DNA of 64,000 nt. Source: Thalassolituus hydrocarboniclasticus. GTDB lineage: Bacteria > Pseudomonadota > Gammaproteobacteria > Pseudomonadales > Oceanobacteraceae. Numbering within the stretch: position 1 is the first letter of the stretch; every line of letters begins with the position of its first letter. The stretch lies in assembly GCF_025345565.1 (NCBI RefSeq), contig NZ_CP054475.1:1394448-1458447 (forward strand), in the 5' to 3' direction. A model generated the notes under the pieces. It did not search any database. It had not been told where the DNA came from and saw only the letters and a program-made list of their open reading frames with translations. A program made the translations under genes and the position numbers. Of this stretch, positions 37,830 to 46,221 are shown piece after piece.

Positions 37830-38263
37830 TTTTTACTCTGATGAAAAATTAGCTTATTCGTAGGCGTGCTCGTTTACACACCTAAGACCTAATTCAGATT
37901 CCCAGCCTAACCCGTTGTCCGGGCTGTGAAAGTCATCGTTATTCTTTTTTTGTCAGATTGTAAACGCGTATTCGAGTTTTTCCCTGAATTTTTATTCACA
38001 CTTTTTGCGTTATCAACTTCCGGCAGAAACAGCGCATATTTGCTATTTTATTCCAGACACGCTACCGCCGATCCTTATAAGCGCAGGGCAGGAATGGCGC
38101 ATGTTTGGTGTCGGGATTTCAGGCGGGGAGGGAACCGGATTGGGTATCTGTCCGTTGTTTGTATCGCTGCCTCCCTGCTGTGGTTTGAGAGTACTGAAGT
38201 TTGGGAGGAGGTTCAATCTGTTGATAAATTTGGTTGCAAGTGGAAAATGACGACAATAGCTTT
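37830..38263. other. non-coding stretch right of the orphan gene
   Basis: About 430 bp without a believable gene on either strand; the short frames lack ribosome sites and coding character. I see no element in it beyond AT-rich sequence at its left end. Confidence 0.4.
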
Positions 38264-38394
38264 GGTGGGCAGTGCCCACCCTACATTTCGGCGTGAGCGT
38301 ATGGCTGGCCCTGTCGCGGATAAGATCCGCTCCTTGTATCCGATTGACCGCTAGTAGGCTTCTCGGCGGCATCGCGGGCATGGCCCGTTCCTAC
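38264..38394. repeat. cluster of three different REP-like hairpins
   Basis: Within 130 bp there are GGTGGGC-AGT-GCCCACC (38264-38280, followed by CTAC), GCGGA-TAAGA-TCCGC (38316-38330, followed by TCCT) and CGGGC-ATG-GCCCG (38375-38387, followed by TTCCTAC). All end in a CCTAC-like tail typical of REP sequences. Their stems differ, so they are distinct REP types rather than copies. Confidence 0.7.
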
Positions 38395-38419
38395 AATGCT
38401 GCGCCTGATCTGATAGGCA

Positions 38420-38840
38420 GCTTTTCAAAGAAAGCAGATATTCGTTCTGAAGAGTGGCTTCGCGTTATGGTTTTATGCGCCTGCAGGACGCCGGTTTGAA
38501 TCATTCTGCGCCGGTACGTCCCGGCATGGATGCCGGGCGAACGAATAGGGCCATGGACAATTTTGTCTGGAACAAAATTGAGCAGCCGCAGGCTGACCCG
38601 CAGGGCGAAAGGCAGGACGCCTGAAGTCTCGCCCATTATTCGTGGTACCGAGATCGCAGGATTATTCAAAGCGGATTAAGTCCTGCACAGCGCGAAGCGG
38701 GCCGATTGTGTGCTCCTGCACAATCTGCATTTCCGCCATCCATGGCGGTCAGGAGTAAGCGCCCGACCGGCGTGAGGGGTAAGACCCCTCAAAGAGGTCA
38801 TAGGGCCGGGCGGCAGCCCAAAAAGCCAACCCGCGCAGCG
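38420..38840 (+). repeat. multi-hairpin dispersed repeat, copy B
   Basis: The core 38463-38840 matches copy A at an offset of 4565 bp with roughly 20-odd scattered differences. The long stems are kept: CCCGGCAT/ATGCCGGG, CAATTTTGT/ACAAAATTG with loop changed from CGGGA to CTGGA, GATTGTG/CACAATC, CCGCCAT/ATGGCGG and GAGGGG/CCCCTC. The two copies bracket phnW, phnZ-like, phnX and the orphan genes. Confidence 0.8.
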
Positions 38841-38884
38841 GCCACAGAAACAGTATCGCGGCTAAAATCCGCTCCTACAAAGCC
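38821..38884 (-). repeat. REP-like element, right arm of the inverted pair
   Basis: The reverse complement matches 33528-33590 (GTAGGAGCGGATTTTAGCCG...). The hairpin CGCGGCTAAAATCCGC is near 38857-38872. It joins directly to the end of repeat B. Confidence 0.75.
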
Positions 38885-38952
38885 ATTCCCAAAAAACACT
38901 CCCCACAAACACTCAGCCCAAACCGCGCCGCCCGGCTGCAAATCACAGCCAT

Positions 38953-39001
38953 AAAAAAACCGGAGCCTCTGCTGCACTCAACAGCAGACACTCCGGTTTT
39001 A
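38953..39001 (-). terminator. rho-independent terminator of the cytochrome lipoprotein gene
   Basis: Two-part stem: AAAACCGGAG/CTCCGGTTTT outside and CTGCTG/CAGCAG inside, with A7 and T4 flanks, 58 bp past the gene's stop on the minus strand. Confidence 0.85.
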
Positions 39002-39058
39002 TTACATCTCAGTGCAGACAGCTCTGCTTATATACTCCCGCGCAATTGCGCGAAACAA

Positions 39059-41371
39059 TCACAGCGTCAGCAAATACTGCACTAAATCATCCACCTCAGC
39101 GCTGTTCTGCGCACACCACGGATGCGGTGCCGCTGGCATGCCAATCGGCTCGGCAGTGCCCATTTCATCCGGACCGTATTCGGCACGCATTTTCTGGTAA
39201 TCCCAGTAATAGTGGTCTTTATCCCAGGGTACGCTGACAAAATATTTATGCCGCTCGATAAAGAGGTTACGTTTGTAGCCTTTATCCAGCTTGGTTAAAT
39301 ATTTCGATTTAGGTACACGGAACACGTCGCCTTTGCGGTTCAGGTCGGGGAAGGGCGTGACATGATCCGGGCCGCCGGCATTCGGGCGTACCGGTGCGTG
39401 CAGGGTGTAGTAGTTGTTATACAGGTTGCTGCCCGGTGTGCAGCGTTGCGGGCTGACCAGATCTTCGAGGTTGCGCACATGGCCGTCCGACAATAAACCA
39501 CGGTGCTGAGTCCAGTACAGATCGCGCAGGAAAGTCGCACGCACCGATTCGGTTTCTTTCTGATAAATGGTCGGGGTAAAGAAGCGGCCGACTTCATCCA
39601 GCCTTACCATTTTCTCGTTGGTATTGGCACCTACGCCGTCGCTGTGGCAGCTGCTGCAGTCGCGCTCATAAGTGGCCTTGCCACGGTTAACCGCGGCGCT
39701 GACATCGGCGTATTGTTGCCAGCCACTCTGTACAAATTCCCCTTCGCTTAACTGAGCATTGCCGGTTTGCGCGCTGAGTTTATTGCTGTATTTCAGCCAG
39801 CGGTATAAACCGACGTTGCGCAGGTCATCGTCATCCTGATCAAGGGTGGTCATATAGGCGGTCAGGGCTTCGAGCCATTCTTTGCTCATCGCACCCTGCG
39901 CGCCGTCCGGTTCTTCGGAGTGAATATAAGAACCTTCAAAACCCACATAGGATTCGGTGTGCGATAACGAACGGCGGATGGCCATGTAATTGGTCACGTT
40001 CGGAATGGCAATGGGTGAGAACTGGTAGTCGTTGTCGGTATGGCTGCCTTCGCCAACCACGCGCACCATATTGTGTTCACCGGCACCGGCAGGCATGTGG
40101 TAAAGCAGCATATCTTTGGCGATGTCTTTTTTACCGCTATTCCAGACCGGGCCTTCTTCGCTGGTATAAATACCATCGAAGGTGTTGGTAAGGGTTTGCA
40201 GCACTGTCCATTTCATCGACCAGTTCGGGTTAGGTAAACCCGGAATCACTTTGCTGATGGCCTGGCCCGGTGCTTTTTCATAACTGACTTTATAGCCGTG
40301 GCAGGAGGCACAGTTAAATCCAATCCATTCGCCATTGCCTTTATACGGCTCGTTGGCTTCGGCGTAGCGGTAACCCACCCAGCCGCTGTCGCGGGTATTG
40401 CCTTTGAATTTTGCCGGTTGTGTGGTTAAAAAGCCGGGAATCGGTGTCGCCATCGGGTAGGAATTAAAATACACATCGTCGATGGCTTCGTCCGGTACTT
40501 CACCGCGTACGGTTTTTACCGCACCAAAGAGTTTCGCCGGATCGGCTTTTCCACCGGCAATCGGGTCGTTGGCTTTGTAATTAAAAATCGCCGTCCAGTC
40601 GAGTTTACGTACGCTGTGCGCGACACCGATGTTGTAATCGTAAGACCAGAATACCTGGCGGCCTTTTTCCACCAGTTGCTCAAAGCCGGGGTTATTCACG
40701 CTGACGGCTATCGGCGTGGTGGATTTGGCATCGCTCAGGGTCGAGACCACATCGCAGTCGTGCTCGAAGGTGTCGGAAATAATGCGCGAGGTTTGTGCAT
40801 CAATCACGTTATGCGCCTGGCCCGGATGTTTTAATGATTCATTAAACCCGGTGCGCTTTTGCACCTGCACAATTAACGGCCCGCTGCTGGCGTGGTCGGG
40901 TACACGGAAGCGGATTTCACTGTCGTTCCAGCTGAGAATGTTTTTATCCCAGCTGTCGAACTGTTCGTCGCTTTCAAAATTCACCTGATCGTTAATGGCC
41001 AGGTATTGGGTGAACATGCGCAGGTCGGTTTCCAGAATACGGGTATTGCCGAGCATGATTTTTGAGAAGTCGATGTCGGTACCGCCACCAAAACCGCTGC
41101 CTTTTAAGGTAACTTCGTCACCGGCATTCAGTTGTGGGGCATTGGCGGAACCGGCACTCCAGCGCAGTTCGCCATTCACCAGTAATTGCTGAATCTGCGG
41201 TTGTGGAAAGCTGGCCGCCGAGGCCGCACGCTGTGCTTCGCGGCTGGCGTCAAAGGTACAGAGCGTTTCCTGATCGGGAAATTCACCGGGCAGTTCGGTA
41301 ATGCAGCCGCTGAGCAGCAGCGGTACGGCCAGCAATGCCAGCCCTCCGCGGATTGGGTATCTGATTGTCAT
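39059..41371 (-). CDS. diheme c-type cytochrome lipoprotein with TIG-like N-terminal domain
   Basis: 770 residues from ATG 41371, which gives a lipoprotein signal (PLLLSGC lipobox); the longer frame upstream lacks this. After a linker, residues about 75-190 look like an IPT/TIG-type Ig domain (LNAGDEVTLKGSGFGGG). Two heme-binding motifs follow: CASCH (about 355) and CSSCH (about 572). The spacing and the large intervening domain resemble the diheme peroxidase/RoxA-like superfamily, which includes rubber oxygenases, but I cannot place it more exactly. It is probably a periplasmic or surface-exposed oxidoreductase. Monocistronic with its own terminator. Confidence 0.78.
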   Translation of the reverse strand: MTIRYPIRGGLALLAVPLLLSGCITELPGEFPDQETLCTFDASREAQRAASAASFPQPQIQQLLVNGELRWSAGSANAPQLNAGDEVTLKGSGFGGGTDIDFSKIMLGNTRILETDLRMFTQYLAINDQVNFESDEQFDSWDKNILSWNDSEIRFRVPDHASSGPLIVQVQKRTGFNESLKHPGQAHNVIDAQTSRIISDTFEHDCDVVSTLSDAKSTTPIAVSVNNPGFEQLVEKGRQVFWSYDYNIGVAHSVRKLDWTAIFNYKANDPIAGGKADPAKLFGAVKTVRGEVPDEAIDDVYFNSYPMATPIPGFLTTQPAKFKGNTRDSGWVGYRYAEANEPYKGNGEWIGFNCASCHGYKVSYEKAPGQAISKVIPGLPNPNWSMKWTVLQTLTNTFDGIYTSEEGPVWNSGKKDIAKDMLLYHMPAGAGEHNMVRVVGEGSHTDNDYQFSPIAIPNVTNYMAIRRSLSHTESYVGFEGSYIHSEEPDGAQGAMSKEWLEALTAYMTTLDQDDDDLRNVGLYRWLKYSNKLSAQTGNAQLSEGEFVQSGWQQYADVSAAVNRGKATYERDCSSCHSDGVGANTNEKMVRLDEVGRFFTPTIYQKETESVRATFLRDLYWTQHRGLLSDGHVRNLEDLVSPQRCTPGSNLYNNYYTLHAPVRPNAGGPDHVTPFPDLNRKGDVFRVPKSKYLTKLDKGYKRNLFIERHKYFVSVPWDKDHYYWDYQKMRAEYGPDEMGTAEPIGMPAAPHPWCAQNSAEVDDLVQYLLTL

Positions 41372-41605
41372 GGTGGCTAGGCCCCTGATTATTATTGTTG
41401 GTAAGAATGCGCCGCGGCCGGCGGAAGCAGGCAGCGGCAATATCACGCTAGGCCTTGCCGCAGAGGCCGACAAGCCTATGATGGAGCGCTGAAGGGGTTG
41501 GCCTGAACTACGCTAGTACGTTTGTGCTAAAAACTCAGGGTGGCGTATTTTATCCGCCCGATAGTGGCCACAGAGCTGACGATTAAACCAAGTGGAGAGA
41601 GAAGG

Positions 41606-42295
41606 ATGGACGACAGCTTTTTGCTGGCACTGGCAACCTTATTTGCCACCGTCGGCCCGGTGGATGTGGCGGCGATTTATGCGGCTATCACTCTGCATGC
41701 CAGCCAGCAGGAGAAACGGCGTATGGCCTGGCGCGGTGTGCTGATTGCCAGCAGCGTACTGCTGCTGTTTGCGCTGGTCGGCGATCTGGTGCTGCATACG
41801 CTGGGAATTTCGCTGGCAGCACTGCGTACCGCCGGTGGCATTATGCTGCTGCTGATTGGTCTGGATATGGTGTTTGCACGTAATTCCGGTGCCATCAGTA
41901 CTACGCCGCTGGAGGAAGCCGAAGCCCGCCGGCGCGGTGATGTGGCGGTGTTTCCGCTGGCGCTGCCGTTAATTGCCGGGCCCGGCACCATGGGCGCGGT
42001 GATGTTGCTGATGGCGCAGGCCAGCGATGAACTGACGGCGCAGTTATCGGTACTGGCCGCGTTGTTAAGCGTTATGCTGATCTCGCTGTTATGCCTGCTG
42101 GCGGCCAGCCGGTTAACTCAGCTGCTGGGCGTAACCGGCATGCAGGTCATTACCCGCGTGATGGGCGTTTTATTATGCGCTCTGGCGGTCCAGTTCGTGT
42201 TTGATGGTATCGCCGGGAGTGGTCTGCTCAGCCACAGTGCTGACGCCGCCGCGGCCGCTTCTGTTGCGCCCGGCATCACCACGGTCGAGCAGTAA
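41606..42295 (+). CDS. MarC-family integral membrane protein
   Basis: 229 residues from ATG 41606 after GAGAGAAGG. Six predicted membrane helices with the family features VGPVDVAAIYAAIT near the start and FPLALPLIAGPGTMGAVMLL in the middle. MarC/UPF0056 proteins are inner-membrane proteins of unsettled function. The last 41 codons overlap, antisense, the end of the MMPL exporter gene. Confidence 0.85.
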   Translation: MDDSFLLALATLFATVGPVDVAAIYAAITLHASQQEKRRMAWRGVLIASSVLLLFALVGDLVLHTLGISLAALRTAGGIMLLLIGLDMVFARNSGAISTTPLEEAEARRRGDVAVFPLALPLIAGPGTMGAVMLLMAQASDELTAQLSVLAALLSVMLISLLCLLAASRLTQLLGVTGMQVITRVMGVLLCALAVQFVFDGIAGSGLLSHSADAAAAASVAPGITTVEQ

Positions 42296-44551
42296 TAACA
42301 GCGGCGGCAGCAGCAGGAAATCAATCAGCAGTGCCACCGCGATCGACAGCGCCAGCAGATTGCCCATATTGGTGCTCGGATTAAAGTGTGAAAATTCCAG
42401 CACGGCGAAACCGCCGACCAGAATGGCGGAGGTAATCAGCAGCGCGACGCCGACGGTGTGGAACGCATAGCGGATAGCATCGGCCGCCTGCATCGCCAGC
42501 GCTTTGCGTGCGTGCTGGTATTTACTGAGAAAATGCACGGTGTCATCCACCACAATGCCAAGGCTGAGACAGACCACCACCGAGGTGGCGGTATCGACCA
42601 GGCCGCTGATCATGCCCCATAAACCGTAGGCCATCGCCGCCGGCAGAATATTCGGAATCATGCTGATTAAGCCCATTTTCCACGACCGCAGGGCGGCAAT
42701 CAGCAGCAGCGAAATTAATACCAGCGCGAAGCCGGTGCCCTGCAACATGCCATGAATATTGCGGAAGGTCAGGTTGGCGAACACCACATCGAGGCCGGTG
42801 GCTTCGCTCAGATGCAACAGCGGTGCATGTTGCTGTGCCCAGGCAACGGCGGCCTGTTCCACCCGAATAATATTGACCGAATCGGAGCGGTATAAACGCA
42901 CCTGCAGACGTGAAGATGAGCGGTCATTATTGACCGTATCGTCCAGACCCAGCCCCAGCGGTAACGACAGTTCGTACAGCAATAAATACTGTGCCGCCGC
43001 TTCGGCGGAGTCGGGCACGCGGTAAAAAGCCGGATCACCGCCGTGTAAATTCTGATTCAGGCGTTTAATGATGTCGGTCAGGCTGCTGACGTGTACGACC
43101 TCGGGCTGAGCGCGCAGCCACTGGCTGAAGGCTTCCAGCTGCTGCAGATAGTCAACATTATTAATGCCCTCCGCCTGCTGGCTGTCGGCAATCATAAAGA
43201 GCAGATGCAGGCCGCCCAGTTCGCGGTCGATCATGTCGTTGGTCTGGCGCACTTCAAAACTCTCGTCAAAAAATTCATGCCAGCGTTCGGTAATTTCGTT
43301 GCGGCTGATCTGGCTGGCGCAGGCGGCAACAATCAGCACCATGCTGAGCAGCAGGCCTTTATGATGACGCACAATCAGGTCGGCCAGACGGTCAATCCAC
43401 TGGTGGTTATTTTCGGCACGTAATTTTTCCGGCACCGGCAGTAACGCCAGCACGGCGGGCAGAAAGGTGAGGGTAAAGGCCCAGGCAAAAAATACCCCGG
43501 CGGCAATCATATTACCCATATCGCGGTAAGGCGGAGAGTCGCTGGTATTCAGGCAGAGTACGCCGACCATGGTGGTAATACTGGTGATTAAAACCGGGGA
43601 GAAATTCAGCCTCATACTGTTAAGCAGTGCCTGCTGCCGCGGCTGGCCGTGGCGCAGGGCAAAATAATACGACACCAGAATATGCACGGTATCGGCGACG
43701 GCAATGGTCATGATGGCGGTGGGTACAAAACCGGTGGGCGGTGTCAGGGTATAACCCAGCCAGCCGAACAGGCCCATGGTGGACACCACCGAGAAACTGA
43801 TAATGCCGAGAATCAGCAGGGTGCCTGAAAGCGTACGCAGGGTCAGCAGCATAATGCTGATCATTACCAGGTAAGACACCAGTAATAATGATTGGATATC
43901 CTGATGAATGGCTTCGCCCATGGTGACATTGGAAACCAGCGAACCGCTGAGCATAATTCTGAAATCCGGGTAGCGGGCGCGGAATTCATCGGCCAGAGCG
44001 CGGGCGGCGTATACCACCTCCGGGGATTTTTCGGCGCTTTTTCCTTCCGGTAATAAAAAGCGCACATTAACGCCGGAGGTGCCGCCATCGGCGGAGATTA
44101 GGTTATGCAGCAGCTCGGGTAATGAAACAGCCAGTTGCTGCAGGCCGGATAAATCTTCCGTTAATTCATCCGTGCGGTAAAAATCGTTGATCAGCAGATC
44201 ATCGCCATCAACCTGGGTGTGCTGATAATTCTGCAGCGAGTCGACCCGCTGCGAATAGGGCAGCTGCCAGCCGCGTTCTGTCAGCTGTTCGATCAGGGTC
44301 AGCCCCTGTGGGGTAAACAGACTGCCGTTGGGGTTCTGCACCAGAAAATAAATATTATCCTGATTGGAATACGTGCGCTCCATGGCTTCAAAGGCCTGCA
44401 ATTGCGGATTCTGCGGACTGAAATAGGTGCGGAAATCGCTGGTAAAGCTCAGCTTCAGTACGCCGCTGGCAAGCAGACCGACGATTAACAGGGTAAAAAA
44501 CACAACGCGGCGCGGGTGGCTGATAACCCACTGGAGGTAGCTTTGGATCAT
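42173..44551 (-). CDS. RND/MMPL-family exporter
   Basis: 792 residues with the two-fold RND pattern: one helix, a large periplasmic loop (about 35-215), five helices, a second loop (about 415-600) and five helices. PTAIMTIAVADTVHILVSYY and VVVCLSLGIVVDDTVHFLSKY carry the paired acidic residues of the proton relay (AD/DD). This single-subunit MMPL/HpnN-like type moves lipids or hydrophobic molecules; the substrate is unknown. The C-terminal tail (about 40 residues) is hydrophilic and lies in the overlap with marC. Divergent from dgt. Confidence 0.88.
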   Translation of the reverse strand: MIQSYLQWVISHPRRVVFFTLLIVGLLASGVLKLSFTSDFRTYFSPQNPQLQAFEAMERTYSNQDNIYFLVQNPNGSLFTPQGLTLIEQLTERGWQLPYSQRVDSLQNYQHTQVDGDDLLINDFYRTDELTEDLSGLQQLAVSLPELLHNLISADGGTSGVNVRFLLPEGKSAEKSPEVVYAARALADEFRARYPDFRIMLSGSLVSNVTMGEAIHQDIQSLLLVSYLVMISIMLLTLRTLSGTLLILGIISFSVVSTMGLFGWLGYTLTPPTGFVPTAIMTIAVADTVHILVSYYFALRHGQPRQQALLNSMRLNFSPVLITSITTMVGVLCLNTSDSPPYRDMGNMIAAGVFFAWAFTLTFLPAVLALLPVPEKLRAENNHQWIDRLADLIVRHHKGLLLSMVLIVAACASQISRNEITERWHEFFDESFEVRQTNDMIDRELGGLHLLFMIADSQQAEGINNVDYLQQLEAFSQWLRAQPEVVHVSSLTDIIKRLNQNLHGGDPAFYRVPDSAEAAAQYLLLYELSLPLGLGLDDTVNNDRSSSRLQVRLYRSDSVNIIRVEQAAVAWAQQHAPLLHLSEATGLDVVFANLTFRNIHGMLQGTGFALVLISLLLIAALRSWKMGLISMIPNILPAAMAYGLWGMISGLVDTATSVVVCLSLGIVVDDTVHFLSKYQHARKALAMQAADAIRYAFHTVGVALLITSAILVGGFAVLEFSHFNPSTNMGNLLALSIAVALLIDFLLLPPLLLLLDRGDAGRNRSGRGGVSTVAEQTTPGDTIKHELDRQSA

Positions 44552-44759
44552 GGTGAAAATGCCTGCAGGCAGAAATTATTATTGTCGGCCGATTGTAGGC
44601 CGGTCAGGCCTGCCCACAAGGGGGAATTCCGCCATTCCGTGCTTTTATCCGGTGGGCGGGAACGGCCGCCATCGCTATACTGAGCCTGACTTTCAGGCAG
44701 ATACCGCAGCAAACAGGAAGAGCAGCATGAACCGCAGTAACGATCAGGGAGTACGCAGT

Positions 44760-46103
44760 ATGAACTGGCAGCAATTATTATCGGCCGCCCGTTCCGGTGA
44801 GCGTCAGGGGTCACTGGGTTTTGCGCTGGAGCCGGGGCGTACGCCGTTTCATAAAGATTATGACCGCATTATTTTTTCCTCGGCATTCCGTCGCCTTGAT
44901 CGTAAAACCCAGGTGCATCCGTTATCGGAAAATGACCACGTACACAGTCGTCTGACCCACAGTCTGGAAGTGGGCTGTGTTGGCCGTTCGCTGGGCACAC
45001 GGGTTGGTCAGGCGCTGGGTGAGCGCTTACCGCCCGGCATCGATGCCAGCGATGTCGGCGCGCTGGTGCAGGCGGCTTGTCTGGCCCACGATATTGGTAA
45101 TCCGCCCTATGGCCATACCGGCGAAGATGCCATCCGCCACTGGTTCCGCGCTGAGGAAAATGCTCATTTTCTGCAGGAACTGACGCCACTTCAGCGTGCG
45201 GATTTACAGACGTTTGAAGGTAATGCGCAGGGTTTCCGCATTGTCACGCAGGTTGAGTCGCACCGTTTTCAGGGCGGTATGCGTTTAACCTATGGCACGC
45301 TGGGTGCTTTTCTCAAATACCCCTGGACGGTGGATTATGTGCAGCGCGGCGAGGCGAAAAAGTTCGGCTGTTATCAGACTGAATTACCGCTGTTACGTGA
45401 GATTGCCGGGCGTCTTGGTTTGCTGGAATTAAAACCGGATTACTGGGCGCGTCATCCGCTGGTGTATCTGCTCGAAGCGGCGGACGATATCTGTTACGGC
45501 CTGATTGATCTGGAAGACGGTATCGAAATGGATCTGCTGCGCTACGATGAAGTGGAAGCGCTGCTGAAGCCGTTGCTGGCCAATCACTGGGATATGGCTC
45601 AGGCCGAACTGGAGCAGGCCGATAACCTGCGCCGGCGTTTACAGGTATTACGCGGTATGGCAATGGAAGTGCTGGTTACCGCTGCCAGTCAGGCCTTTAT
45701 CCGTAACGAGCAGGCGTTACTGTGCGGTACGCTGCAGGGCGATCTGATCGATTATTGTCCGCCGGTGGTCAAGAGTGTTGTGCAGGGCGCAAAAGACATG
45801 GCGCGCGAACGGATTTTTAAAGACAGCCGTAAACTGGCGGTGGAGATCGGTTCGTATTCCACTCTGGGAGTATTGCTTGAGGCCTTTTTAAGTGCGGTGC
45901 GTGAGCGCGTACTGGACGGTCAGGCGACTTTCCGTAATCAGCGTGTGCTGGAATTAATGGGGCGTTCGGCGCCACAGGCCGATTGGGGGTTGTATGAGGC
46001 CTATATGCGCGCGCTGGATTTTATTTCCGGTATGACTGACAGCTATGCGGCACAGATTGCGCGGCAGTTTTCCGGTTACCAGCCACCGGGGCGGGGTTTT
46101 TAA
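44760..46103 (+). CDS. dgt: deoxyguanosinetriphosphate triphosphohydrolase-like protein
   Basis: 447 residues from ATG 44760 (AGGGAG upstream; MNWQQLL fits the family start). An alternative ATG at 44727 also has a ribosome site and would add 11 residues. HD-superfamily metal ligands: SRLTHSLEV and LAHDIGNPPYGHTGEDA. RIIFSSAFRRLDRKTQVHPL is the classic dGTPase N-terminal signature. It hydrolyses dNTPs, preferentially dGTP, to the nucleoside and triphosphate in the cytoplasm. Confidence 0.92.
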   Translation: MNWQQLLSAARSGERQGSLGFALEPGRTPFHKDYDRIIFSSAFRRLDRKTQVHPLSENDHVHSRLTHSLEVGCVGRSLGTRVGQALGERLPPGIDASDVGALVQAACLAHDIGNPPYGHTGEDAIRHWFRAEENAHFLQELTPLQRADLQTFEGNAQGFRIVTQVESHRFQGGMRLTYGTLGAFLKYPWTVDYVQRGEAKKFGCYQTELPLLREIAGRLGLLELKPDYWARHPLVYLLEAADDICYGLIDLEDGIEMDLLRYDEVEALLKPLLANHWDMAQAELEQADNLRRRLQVLRGMAMEVLVTAASQAFIRNEQALLCGTLQGDLIDYCPPVVKSVVQGAKDMARERIFKDSRKLAVEIGSYSTLGVLLEAFLSAVRERVLDGQATFRNQRVLELMGRSAPQADWGLYEAYMRALDFISGMTDSYAAQIARQFSGYQPPGRGF

Positions 46104-46221
46104 CAACGCCGGGTTATGCTGTTGTTTTATCGTTGCTGTTGCTGTTGCTGTTGCAGGACGGGCGGCTGATAATCAGCGCCGTATTTTTTTCTTCTTTTTT
46201 TTGCGCCGGTGAGGTGCTCTG

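Noticed and set aside
38005-38381. Short frames right of the orphan gene
   Set aside because: They cross REP-like hairpins and show no ribosome site or domain-like sequence.
46122-46152. GTTGCT repeat before the CNNM/CBS gene
   Set aside because: Only a few imperfect trinucleotide-like units (TTGCTG); too short to treat as a repeat feature.
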